The position numbers and the translations under genes are program-made. Positions 46,711 through 54,295 of a stretch of 64,000 nucleotides of DNA are shown one piece after another. The notes under the pieces are model-generated. The model was given only the letters and a program-made list of their open reading frames with translations, had not been told where the DNA came from and ran no database searches. Each line of letters opens with the position of its first letter. Positions within the stretch are counted from its first letter, which is position 1. This DNA is from Phycisphaerales bacterium (GTDB taxonomy: Bacteria; Planctomycetota; Phycisphaerae; Phycisphaerales; UBA1924): the NCBI GenBank assembly GCA_030149165.1, contig JASBRY010000011.1:1-64000 (forward strand). The letters run 5' to 3'.

Positions 46711-46791
46711 GTGTTCACTATCCTTTTCGTATCCGTCCGCATCCACGCATCTTGGTACACCCAAGACCGCTTTGGACGGTTTGGTGGTTCG

Positions 46792-47247
46792 TTAGAGCGC
46801 GATCGGGTTCACGCCTGCGTGTGGGTGCTCGGCGCCGTCGTAGACTTTGAGCTTCTTGAGCATCTGACGGCCGAGGCGGTTCTTGGGGAGCATGCGGCGG
46901 ACAGCTTCGGAGACGAGGACATCCGAGCGGCGCTCGCGGAGGTTACCCATGGTTTCTGCTTTCTGACCGCCGGGGTATCCGGAGTAGGTCAGGCGCATGT
47001 TCTGTTCTGCTTTGTTTCCAGTGAGTCCGACCTTCCCGGCGTTGACGACGATGACGAAATCACCACAGTCGACATGCGGCGTGTACTCAGGACGATGCTT
47101 GCCCATGAGCACGGTCGCGATGTCCGATGCGAGACGGCCGAGCGATTGATCTGTCGCGTCAACGATGCGCCATTGCTTCGCGACTTCGCCGTTCTTGGCC
47201 ATGTAGGTCTCGCGGCGGAGGTGGTGGCGTGTTGGTTTGCTTCCCAT
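46792..47247 (-). CDS. rplM: 50S ribosomal protein L13
   Basis: A 151-residue large-subunit protein. It has QWRIVDATDQSLGRLASDIATVLMGKHRPEYTPHVDCGDFVIVVNAGKV-type order, the YSGYPGG motif and AVRRMLPKNRLGR, all family signatures. A 20-residue N-terminal extension (GSKPTRHHLRRETYMAK) precedes the usual start; AGGAGA lies just upstream of the chosen ATG at 47247, and a second in-frame Met at residue 16 is possible. First gene of the L13-S9 operon. Confidence 0.96.
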   Translation of the reverse strand: MGSKPTRHHLRRETYMAKNGEVAKQWRIVDATDQSLGRLASDIATVLMGKHRPEYTPHVDCGDFVIVVNAGKVGLTGNKAEQNMRLTYSGYPGGQKAETMGNLRERRSDVLVSEAVRRMLPKNRLGRQMLKKLKVYDGAEHPHAGVNPIAL

Positions 47248-47431
47248 AGGAATCTCCTAACCTTGATGACTCGTTGGATCTGGACATATTCAATCGAGAC
47301 GATGAACGATGCCGCCCGGATCCGCTGAGGGGGGTGCTTAGTACGCTGCCTACCGGGCAGGGCGGGCGGATCGTTTGAGCGAGCCGCAGGTTTGTAAAAT
47401 ATGCTCAGCGGGCAAGCCGCTGGGAACACAG

Positions 47432-47460
47432 AAATTAGGCGTTCAAATGGATCAGGTCAA
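47432..47460 (-). promoter_or_regulatory. Sigma-70-like promoter of rplM-rpsI
   Basis: On the minus strand TTGACC (plus 47455-47460) and TAATTT (plus 47432-47437) are spaced by 17 bases. A transcript would start near 47425, leaving a leader of about 178 bases. A CAGCGG/CCGCTG hairpin (plus 47406-47422) lies near its 5' end. Confidence 0.6.
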
Positions 47461-47512
47461 ATTCATGGCTCAAACAGAGCATGCATTGGAGCAAATTGCC
47501 CGATGAATAGGC

Positions 47513-49117
47513 ATGGATGATGCGAACCAAACGGCGCGGAGCGAAGCGATAGAACACCAATCAGAATCCGACCATGCTCCCACGCAGGATCCGAGGAAGG
47601 CGGATCCCGGCACGCCAATGTCGGGATTGATCGCGCTCGTCTTCGCGATCATCGTCGCGGCGGGGACCATTTTCTGGCAGAACCTCCCAGAATCAACGCA
47701 CTACGCGGCGATCGGTGAGGATGAGCCTGCGATGGTGATCAGTCCCGAAGCGTCAGCACCTGGACGATTCGGACAGGTCGATCTCGCGGCTCGGATGTTC
47801 ATTCGTGGTCGGACAATGCTCGCGGGCAATGAAGCGAGCATCATGTCGCAGTTTGTTGCCGCGTACACACCTGAGGATCAGGTCCGCACGATCATCATGA
47901 GCGGTGAGTTCGAGGACGCTGGCGCGGCGCTGAATCGGATCGAGTCCGCTCGGCTGGAACTCGCAAGCAGGCTCGATGACATTGAGGGCGCCGAGGATGC
48001 GGAGATCATCGAAGGTGATGGGTTCGTGCACGAAGAACTTGATGATGCGGGAAAGACTGAGACCTCACGCTACGGCATGGTGTTTGAGGAGCTCGACGCG
48101 CTCCAATCGATATATACCAATGGTCCGGACTCGATTGAAGATCCGATGCGTGATCAGCTCGTTGCACGCTACGGCGTGCTTGGACAAGCGGCGCTCGCGT
48201 ATGGACTCGATGACAACGATCCGATGCGCGAGCCGATCGTCAATGGATTCGTGGGGATCGCGCTGCTGTTGTTCTTTGCGATGATCGTTGTGGTGCTCGC
48301 AACGATCGCGGGATTTGTGCTGCTGATCTTTGGGGCTGTGCAGTTCTCGGTCGGGAAGATGAAGTTCCGATTCCAACCTCCAGCGCCCGGAGGATCGGTC
48401 TTTCTTGAAACCTACGGCTTGTTCGTCGCGGGATTTGCGGTGCTCTCGATTGGTCTGTTTGTGTTGAGCGCGAAGTTCAATCCGGCGCTTGGGACACTGG
48501 CGCTCCCGCTCCAATGGGGGCTGCTTCTGGTGCCGTTGTGGGCGATTGTGCGTGGGATGAAGGTGAATGAGTGGAAGGACGCGATCGGATTCCATCGTGG
48601 CGAAGGACTCTTCAAAGAAATCGGGTGCGGATTCATCGCGTATCTCGCGAGCATCCCGGTTTTCTTGATCGGGATCGTGATCACATTGTTGATCGTGATC
48701 GCACAGGGCATGATGGCGCAAGCACAGGGACAACCCCCTGAGGTGGTTGAGAATCCTGTCTTTAAACTGCTGAGTGACTCAGGTCCGATCGCGATCTTCT
48801 TGGTCTTTACGCTCGCGACGGTGTGGGCGCCGCTCACGGAAGAACTGATCTTCCGCGGCGCGTTGCATCGTCATATGTGCGGTCGTTTGCACTGGGTGCT
48901 CGCGGCGTTCCTGACGGCGATCTTGTTCGCGTACATGCACTCGTATGGGCCGTTGATGGTCGCGCCCCTGATCGCGCTTGGATTCATGTTCGCGCTGATG
49001 CGTCAGTGGCGCGGATCACTGATCGCGCCGATCACGGCGCACTTCATCCACAACGCGAGCTTGGTCGGATTCATGATCGTGTTTATTTCACTGCTCAAGG
49101 ATCCGGTGCTCAGCTGA
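47513..49117 (+). CDS. CPBP-family intramembrane protease with long N-terminal region
   Basis: A 534-residue membrane protein. The C-terminal part is a CPBP/CAAX-protease-like (Abi) domain: EELIFRG (about 442-448) supplies the two catalytic Glu and the Arg, ILFAYMHS the first His and ITAHFIHNAS the HxxxN second His motif. Before this are a cytoplasmic tail, one membrane helix (about 37-60), an extracytoplasmic helical domain of about 180 residues (DLAARMFIRGRTMLAGNEASIMSQF onward) and several more helices. CPBP proteases act on membrane proteins or prenylated/bacteriocin peptides; the substrate is unknown. Its 3' end overlaps the convergent TVP38 gene by eight bases. Confidence 0.85.
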   Translation: MDDANQTARSEAIEHQSESDHAPTQDPRKADPGTPMSGLIALVFAIIVAAGTIFWQNLPESTHYAAIGEDEPAMVISPEASAPGRFGQVDLAARMFIRGRTMLAGNEASIMSQFVAAYTPEDQVRTIIMSGEFEDAGAALNRIESARLELASRLDDIEGAEDAEIIEGDGFVHEELDDAGKTETSRYGMVFEELDALQSIYTNGPDSIEDPMRDQLVARYGVLGQAALAYGLDDNDPMREPIVNGFVGIALLLFFAMIVVVLATIAGFVLLIFGAVQFSVGKMKFRFQPPAPGGSVFLETYGLFVAGFAVLSIGLFVLSAKFNPALGTLALPLQWGLLLVPLWAIVRGMKVNEWKDAIGFHRGEGLFKEIGCGFIAYLASIPVFLIGIVITLLIVIAQGMMAQAQGQPPEVVENPVFKLLSDSGPIAIFLVFTLATVWAPLTEELIFRGALHRHMCGRLHWVLAAFLTAILFAYMHSYGPLMVAPLIALGFMFALMRQWRGSLIAPITAHFIHNASLVGFMIVFISLLKDPVLS

Positions 49118-50288
49118 TCGCTTGCGGGACTGCTTGAGCGAGTTGATCGCAGTTGTTGCTTGACACCTTAAGCAGCGCTGAAGCCGCGGCTTTGGAGATG
49201 ACGATCAGCGCCATAATGGTCGCGACGATTCCGGCAACGACGACCCAGCGTGGTTGGTCGAATCCGCCGTTCCATCCGGTGAAGGACACGCCGATGAGGA
49301 CCGCCGCGAGGGTGCGTGGAGCCATCCCGATGACGGTTCCCAGCACAAAGACTCCACGCGAGACTCCCAGGCATCCCAGGAAGAGGTTGGTGAGCGCGAA
49401 TGGAGCGCTCGGTGATGCACGCAAAAGCGACACGATCAGCACGGCACGCTTGGGACTCGCGGTCAGCAGCGCATCGCGGACCAATACAGCACGCGGAGAT
49501 TTGTTGAGTTCGTGCTCGACGCGATGACGCGCGACGCGGCGCACGAGTTCGTATCCGATCAACGACGCGCCACCAAATCCGATGAGCGCCGCGGGGAGTC
49601 CGAACGCGACCCCAAAGGTGTATCCCGCGAGGATCGCTTGGGAGACTGTCGGGAGACATCCGAGTCCGGCGAGGATGATGAACGCGGCGGTGTAGATGCT
49701 CAGTCCAAGAATTAGTTGGGAGGTTGATCCGGCGCTTCCGACGAGCGCGGCGCTGATGGGTTCCATGTTGAGCACGAGCAGGACGCCCGCGAAACTTGGG
49801 AGCGTTGCCCACGCGACGCCGAGGATCATCGCGGGACCGAGTCGACGGAGCATGGCGCATCCGCCTTGGAGTCGATCGCGTCCCATCTTGTGGACGAATC
49901 CGATCGCGAAGATCGTCGCAAGCGCTGCCGCAATGAAAGGAGCGCGCTGCGGCGAGAGCAGATTCGCGTTGATCCACTCGCGCCAAGCGATCGGCATGAT
50001 CTCGATCAGTGTCGGCATCGAGATCACAGCCGCGATAAGCGTGATGCTCCAGTAGAATCCCTGCATGATCAGGCGCGATCGGAGGGGTTTGGGTTGATCG
50101 GATTTGGTTGAAGCGCCGACCATCGCGCACGCCGCGGCACTCGCGAAGGAGCTGGGACCACTGCATCCCTCGCAGCGGCAATGCTCGTCGCATCCGCTGT
50201 CATCGCTGGGAAGCACATGCAGATCTATCCCGATCGGCTTGGTCGGCGCGATTGTTTCTAATTGAGACTGTGTATCAACAACGGTCAT
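49110..50288 (-). CDS. TVP38/TMEM64 (VTT-domain) membrane protein with Cys-rich N-terminus
   Basis: A 392-residue membrane protein. The core (about 175-330) is a VTT/DedA-like domain: 'GLGCLPTVSQAILAGYTFGVAFGLPAALIGFGGASLIGYELVRRVAR' is the re-entrant, Gly-rich signature, and 'LLRASPSAPFALTNLFLG' the second one. VTT proteins elsewhere act as lipid scramblases. Residues 32-42 hold a Cys/His cluster (CDEHCRCEGC), a possible metal site, in a cytoplasmic or exposed tail. The protein lies 33 bases after its paralogue at 50322, so the two are probably cotranscribed. About eight membrane helices in total. Confidence 0.87.
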   Translation of the reverse strand: MTVVDTQSQLETIAPTKPIGIDLHVLPSDDSGCDEHCRCEGCSGPSSFASAAACAMVGASTKSDQPKPLRSRLIMQGFYWSITLIAAVISMPTLIEIMPIAWREWINANLLSPQRAPFIAAALATIFAIGFVHKMGRDRLQGGCAMLRRLGPAMILGVAWATLPSFAGVLLVLNMEPISAALVGSAGSTSQLILGLSIYTAAFIILAGLGCLPTVSQAILAGYTFGVAFGLPAALIGFGGASLIGYELVRRVARHRVEHELNKSPRAVLVRDALLTASPKRAVLIVSLLRASPSAPFALTNLFLGCLGVSRGVFVLGTVIGMAPRTLAAVLIGVSFTGWNGGFDQPRWVVVAGIVATIMALIVISKAAASALLKVSSNNCDQLAQAVPQAIS

Positions 50289-50321
50289 CGGGGGATGGTA
50301 GACCCCTCAAGATGAGGTTTC

Positions 50322-51137
50322 TCAGTCGTTTGTGGGAGGTTCTTCTACGCGGCTCTCAGAGGCGGGATCCGCTGAATCGCTGGGACCCATCGCTTTCTCG
50401 ATCGCTTTGTTCGCCATGTTCCCGAGCAGGATGAGGACGCCGATCATCAGTGCGATGCCGGCAATGACGAGCCATTTGGGTTTGTCGTACTCGTCCCAGC
50501 TCTCGATCTGCGATCCGATCCAGACGGCCGCGAAGGTCCGCGGCGCCATCCCCACGACGGTCGCGATGACATAGGGGACGAGCTTCACTCCAGACACGGC
50601 CATGAATCCGTTCATGAGCGAGAATGGGGATGCGGGCGAGACGCGCAGGAGCATGAGGATCCCTGTGGCGCGCCAGAAGCCGTGCTTGATGAACGCGTCG
50701 CGGACGATCTCTGCCTTTGGATGACGATGGAGTTCTTTCTCGACGCGTTTTCGAGCGATGAGCAGCGCGATGCAATATCCAATGATCGACGCTCCGGTGA
50801 ATCCGGCGAGCGCGGCGGGGAATCCGAATCCGATCCCGAACGCGAATCCCGCGAGGATCGCTTGGGAGTAGGTCGGGAGGAATCCGACGCCGGCGGTGAT
50901 GATGAAGATCCCGACATACATCGCGATCCCGATCGCGAGTGATCCGCCTCCTTCTTCGTTGCGTTGCATGAGGATGTCGGATGCTTTCGACATGTTGCTC
51001 AGCAGCACGATCCCAGCAATCGCGGGCATCGCGGCCCAGAGGAATCCGAGGATCGCGGCGGGACCGAGCCGAGAGACGATCGCGCCGAAGGATTGGTTGG
51101 ATTGATCGCTTGGATTGGTTGATTCGGGCTTTTCCAT
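50322..51137 (-). CDS. TVP38/TMEM64 (VTT-domain) membrane protein
   Basis: A 271-residue paralogue of the downstream gene, without the Cys-rich N-terminus and its first helices. It shares 'LGPAAILGFLWAAMPAIAGI', 'FLPTYSQAILAGFAFGIGFGFPAALAGFTGASIIGY' and 'LLRVSPASPFSLMNGFMA' and also 'VVGMAPRTFAAVWIG', near-identical to the VIGMAPRTLAAVLIG of the paralogue. The gene pair therefore arose by duplication. It is divergent from the RNase Z-like gene across a 100-base gap that holds a perfect palindrome. Confidence 0.87.
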   Translation of the reverse strand: MEKPESTNPSDQSNQSFGAIVSRLGPAAILGFLWAAMPAIAGIVLLSNMSKASDILMQRNEEGGGSLAIGIAMYVGIFIITAGVGFLPTYSQAILAGFAFGIGFGFPAALAGFTGASIIGYCIALLIARKRVEKELHRHPKAEIVRDAFIKHGFWRATGILMLLRVSPASPFSLMNGFMAVSGVKLVPYVIATVVGMAPRTFAAVWIGSQIESWDEYDKPKWLVIAGIALMIGVLILLGNMANKAIEKAMGPSDSADPASESRVEEPPTND

Positions 51138-51170
51138 GTGCCCGATGGTATGTGACTACACTTGATTGAT

Positions 51171-51185
51171 CCTGCATGATGCAGG
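51171..51185. promoter_or_regulatory. Perfect palindrome in a divergent promoter region
   Basis: CCTGCATGATGCAGG is symmetric about its central G. It lies between the divergent TVP38 and RNase Z-like genes, 33 and 52 bases from their start codons, and could be an operator. No regulator is known for it. Confidence 0.35.
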
Positions 51186-51237
51186 AGTTTCCATTTTCCG
51201 CCCGCGCCAAAGCGTTGGTTTTTAGGAGAGTTTCGGC

Positions 51238-52170
51238 ATGATCCCGCACCCGCCGCCTCGTGAGAGTTCTTTAGGTTTCTTGTACCTGCCGCCGTTCCGC
51301 GTGCAGGGGTATTCCGTCGCGGGTGAAGCGACGGCGATATCGATCCCTGAGATGGATGTCTGCTTCGATATGGGTAAAGCGTTCCGCGCGCACCTCGCTC
51401 CCAAGTACTGCGTGCTCTCGCACGGGCACATGGATCACATCGGCGGTCTCGCGTACTGGTGCTCGCAGCGGAACTTCCAAGGGATGGGGCCGGGGACGAT
51501 CGTGTGCGACAAGCGGATCGAGGACGACGTCCGAGAGATGATGAGCGGCTTCCACAAGCTCGAGCGTCAGCAGACTCCCTACGAGCTGATCGCTCTGGAA
51601 GCGGGCGAGGACCTTGAGATCAAGAACAACATCGTGCTGCGTCCGTTCCATACGGAGCACACGTGTCCGAGCATGGGATACTCGATCATCGAGAAGCGCA
51701 CGAAGCTCAAACCAGAGCTCGTCGGGATGCCTCAGGAGAAGATCAAGGAGCTGCGTCAGCGCGGCGAAGAGATCGTCAACCACTTCGAGGTCCCGCTCGT
51801 CGCGTACACAGGGGACACGCTCCCAGGGGCGCACCTGCTGACTCCGGAGGTGATGAACGCGCAGATCATCATCAGCGAGTGCACATTCTTTGAACCCGAT
51901 CACACCAAACGCGCGAAGGTCGGGATGCACATGCACGTCAACGACATCGCGGAATGGCTCAAGGTTGTCCAGTGCGAGCACATGGTGCTCTGTCACGTCT
52001 CGCGCCGGACGCACATGGGACAGGCACGCAAGGCGCTGATGTCCGTCGCGGGCAAAGAGCTCTGCGAGAAGGTTCACTTCCTGATGGATCATCGCACGAA
52101 CCGCGAGCGCTACGATGTGCAAGCTGAAGAAGCGCGGAAGATGGAAGAGGAACTCGCGAATCGCGATTGA
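51238..52170 (+). CDS. Metallo-beta-lactamase-fold hydrolase, ribonuclease Z-like
   Basis: A 310-residue protein. The zinc site motif SHGHMDHIGG (about 61-70) follows the tRNase Z form, with TGDT (about 191-194), the acidic ISECTFFE strand and a late His (CHVSRRTH). A C-terminal helix with many Glu (EEARKMEEELANRD) closes the chain. Ribonuclease Z removes the 3' trailer of tRNA precursors. The usual 'exosite' insertion is not obvious, and the N-terminus carries a different motif (FLYLPPFRVQGYSVAGEATA), so a related hydrolase with another substrate is possible. GAGAGTTTCGGC precedes the ATG. Confidence 0.75.
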   Translation: MIPHPPPRESSLGFLYLPPFRVQGYSVAGEATAISIPEMDVCFDMGKAFRAHLAPKYCVLSHGHMDHIGGLAYWCSQRNFQGMGPGTIVCDKRIEDDVREMMSGFHKLERQQTPYELIALEAGEDLEIKNNIVLRPFHTEHTCPSMGYSIIEKRTKLKPELVGMPQEKIKELRQRGEEIVNHFEVPLVAYTGDTLPGAHLLTPEVMNAQIIISECTFFEPDHTKRAKVGMHMHVNDIAEWLKVVQCEHMVLCHVSRRTHMGQARKALMSVAGKELCEKVHFLMDHRTNRERYDVQAEEARKMEEELANRD

Positions 52171-52181
52171 GAACGATTCGC

Positions 52182-52745
52182 TTACTCGTCGACGCCTAGA
52201 TCCTGCTTGGTGAACAGCGCGTGGAACTCGACTCCAGCGCCCTCGATGTTCTCGCGTGCGCCTTCTTGTCGATCGATCACGCTGATGATCGCGGGGACTT
52301 TCGCACCCAATGACTTGAGCACTTCCACGGCTTCGAGTGCTTGTCCGCCGGTCGTCGCGACATCCTCGACGAAGATCACAACATCACCCTCGTTGACCTC
52401 ACCTTCGACCTGTTTGGCGGTGCCGTAATCTTTCTTCGCGTTGCGGACGAAGATCGCGGGTTTCTTGGTGTTCATCGAAGCGATGGTCACGAGCGGGATC
52501 CCTCCGAGCTCGGCGCCGGCGAGGCGGGTGACTGAGCCGTGGGTCTGCTCGATCTGGGAAATGACCTGACCAAACAGGGGTCCGAGTTCTTCGAGGATCT
52601 CCGGCTTGGTGGAGAACTTGTACTTGTCGAGGTAGTACGAACTCGTGCGTCCAGAGCGGAGCGTGAACTCTCCACGCAGGAGCGAAGCGTCGGCGATTCG
52701 TTGAGCGAGTGGGGAGATCGGTTTGGTCGAAGACTCTGAGCTCAT
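52182..52745 (-). CDS. pyrE: Orotate phosphoribosyltransferase
   Basis: A 187-residue enzyme of pyrimidine synthesis joining orotate to PRPP. It has FTLRSGRTSSYYLDKYKF near the N-terminus (orotate site), LAGAELGGIPL and the KKDYGTAK loop, and the PRPP-binding motif VVIFVEDVATTGGQA (about 124-138). It is somewhat shorter than E. coli PyrE (213). Convergent with the RNase Z-like gene, 11 bases apart. The upstream 293-base gap to the next gene on the opposite strand holds no coding sequence I can support. Confidence 0.93.
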   Translation of the reverse strand: MSSESSTKPISPLAQRIADASLLRGEFTLRSGRTSSYYLDKYKFSTKPEILEELGPLFGQVISQIEQTHGSVTRLAGAELGGIPLVTIASMNTKKPAIFVRNAKKDYGTAKQVEGEVNEGDVVIFVEDVATTGGQALEAVEVLKSLGAKVPAIISVIDRQEGARENIEGAGVEFHALFTKQDLGVDE

Positions 52746-53038
52746 GAAGGCGCTCCGCTTTGATGGGGTGTTGATCGGTGAATGGTCCGGGAATTATGGG
52801 CGTAGGTGTATGAAAAACCTCGATTTGGACGGTTTTTTCTCGTGCAAGCGTCATAATTGCTTCCCCAGTGCGTTTGGGATGTTGAGCCCCACTTGGGGAT
52901 GAAGCATCCCCCTATGCACGCCGATATATGTTCTTTCGGCCAGGGATGGTGAAATGTGCGGGTCGTGTGGCGGCGTAGGTGCCGTGAACCCGTCAGGAAC
53001 AAACTTGAACGCTTGAAGGATTCGGGAGGATCTCCACT

Positions 53039-54214
53039 ATGAAGTTGAATGCACGCCAAATCTGGCTGATCGCTGGTCTGTCCATGGGAATGCTCGGCTC
53101 GAGCACATTGGCACAGGTCGCTCCGCCGCCGACTGAATCGAAGAAGGAAGAGCCCGCGGCTCAACCTGAAGCTGGTGCAGCACAAAGCGAAACTACTAAA
53201 GCGACTCAGCCTCAGGCACAGCCAGAGAAGCGTCCATTGATGACGCACACACCTGGCGCCCGGACTGATGCCACCGAGAATCTTCCGACAAGCACACCGT
53301 ACCCCAAGCTCCTCGCGAAGGACGAGAACGGCAAGATTATCCGTCTGACTGAACTCCCTGATATCCTCGCGCTGCGCTCCAACCCAACTGTTGGTCAGCG
53401 TTCGGTGACCGCGATCATGCCTGTGCTCTACGGGCGACGCGCTCGTTTCGAGCGTCTGGTGATCGATAACCTCGATCTCTACTGGATGGTGACCGACGGG
53501 CGTCTGGAAACGATGGATCTCAACGATATCAAGAAGATGTCCGAGATCGCTGAGATGATCAAGCCTCTTGTGGGTCGCACGACACTCTCGCAGGAACTCC
53601 GCAACCGAGGCATCCTGACCCGTACCCAAGCGGGCATGAACGAGTACATCGTGAATGAGTACAAGCAGGGGGTCACCACAGAGATCCAGTTTGAATCCGA
53701 AGAACCACTCAGCGAGATCATGCGTTTCATCCTGCAGGACTCGATCCACGAGACCATCCAGGCATATCGCGCGATGCTCGCAGAACTCTCTTTCCAGGTC
53801 GCGGATCTGGTGAAAGAGACTCAACTCTCTTCGTCCGCGGCGATCGCTCTTGCTGACTTGCAAGCACCACTCGCTGAAAATAAAGAAGAACAACAAGCAC
53901 ACCTCGCGAAGCTCGATGAAGCGTTCCGCGCTCTGAGTCTCGAAGAAGGTATCGAGTTGCTGACCGCGATGCGTAATCAGCGGAAGAACCCTGATATCTC
54001 ACCTGCGATTCAAGAGATCAATGTCATGCACGATCGCAAGATTGACATCAGTGACAAAGACACGATGCAGGGCACAATCAAGTTCGGCGACGGACGCGAG
54101 ATCGACACACGCAAGGCTCGCGAGGAATACGACAAGAAACTGCAACAAGAAAAAGAAGAGCTTGAAAAAGCGAAGGAAGGCGGCAGCGGTGCCGGTGTTC
54201 CTGTAGACGATTGA
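53039..54214 (+). CDS. Secreted protein of unknown function
   Basis: A 391-residue protein. The signal peptide is MKLNARQIWLIAGLSMGMLGSSTLA, followed by a Pro/Ala/Gln/Glu-rich low-complexity stretch (VAPPPTESKKEEPAAQPEAG, about 27-70). The folded part (about 95-320) is predicted helical (RFERLVIDNLDLYWMVTDGRLE, LSEIMRFILQDSIHETIQAYRAMLAEL). The end is a charged coiled coil (REEYDKKLQQEKEELEKAKE) and a Gly/Ser tail. GGGAGGA lies eight bases before the ATG. No family recognised; the layout suggests a periplasmic structural or scaffold protein. A strong terminator follows, so it is monocistronic. Confidence 0.78.
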   Translation: MKLNARQIWLIAGLSMGMLGSSTLAQVAPPPTESKKEEPAAQPEAGAAQSETTKATQPQAQPEKRPLMTHTPGARTDATENLPTSTPYPKLLAKDENGKIIRLTELPDILALRSNPTVGQRSVTAIMPVLYGRRARFERLVIDNLDLYWMVTDGRLETMDLNDIKKMSEIAEMIKPLVGRTTLSQELRNRGILTRTQAGMNEYIVNEYKQGVTTEIQFESEEPLSEIMRFILQDSIHETIQAYRAMLAELSFQVADLVKETQLSSSAAIALADLQAPLAENKEEQQAHLAKLDEAFRALSLEEGIELLTAMRNQRKNPDISPAIQEINVMHDRKIDISDKDTMQGTIKFGDGREIDTRKAREEYDKKLQQEKEELEKAKEGGSGAGVPVDD

Positions 54215-54248
54215 TCAGATACCACATCCTCATCTGTGAACCAGAATG

Positions 54249-54280
54249 CACCCGGCTTCACTGCCGGGTGTTTCTTTTTT
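54249..54280 (+). terminator. Terminator of the secreted protein gene
   Basis: CACCCGGC (54249-54256) pairs with GCCGGGTG (54263-54270) around TTCACT, followed by TTTC and six T. Confidence 0.9.
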
Positions 54281-54295
54281 GAAATGGAAAGTTGT

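Noticed and set aside
51660..51665. CACGTG core inside the RNase Z-like gene (also 45528-45533)
   Set aside because: Neither has the flanking GTTTC/GAAAC arms of parS; both are within coding DNA.
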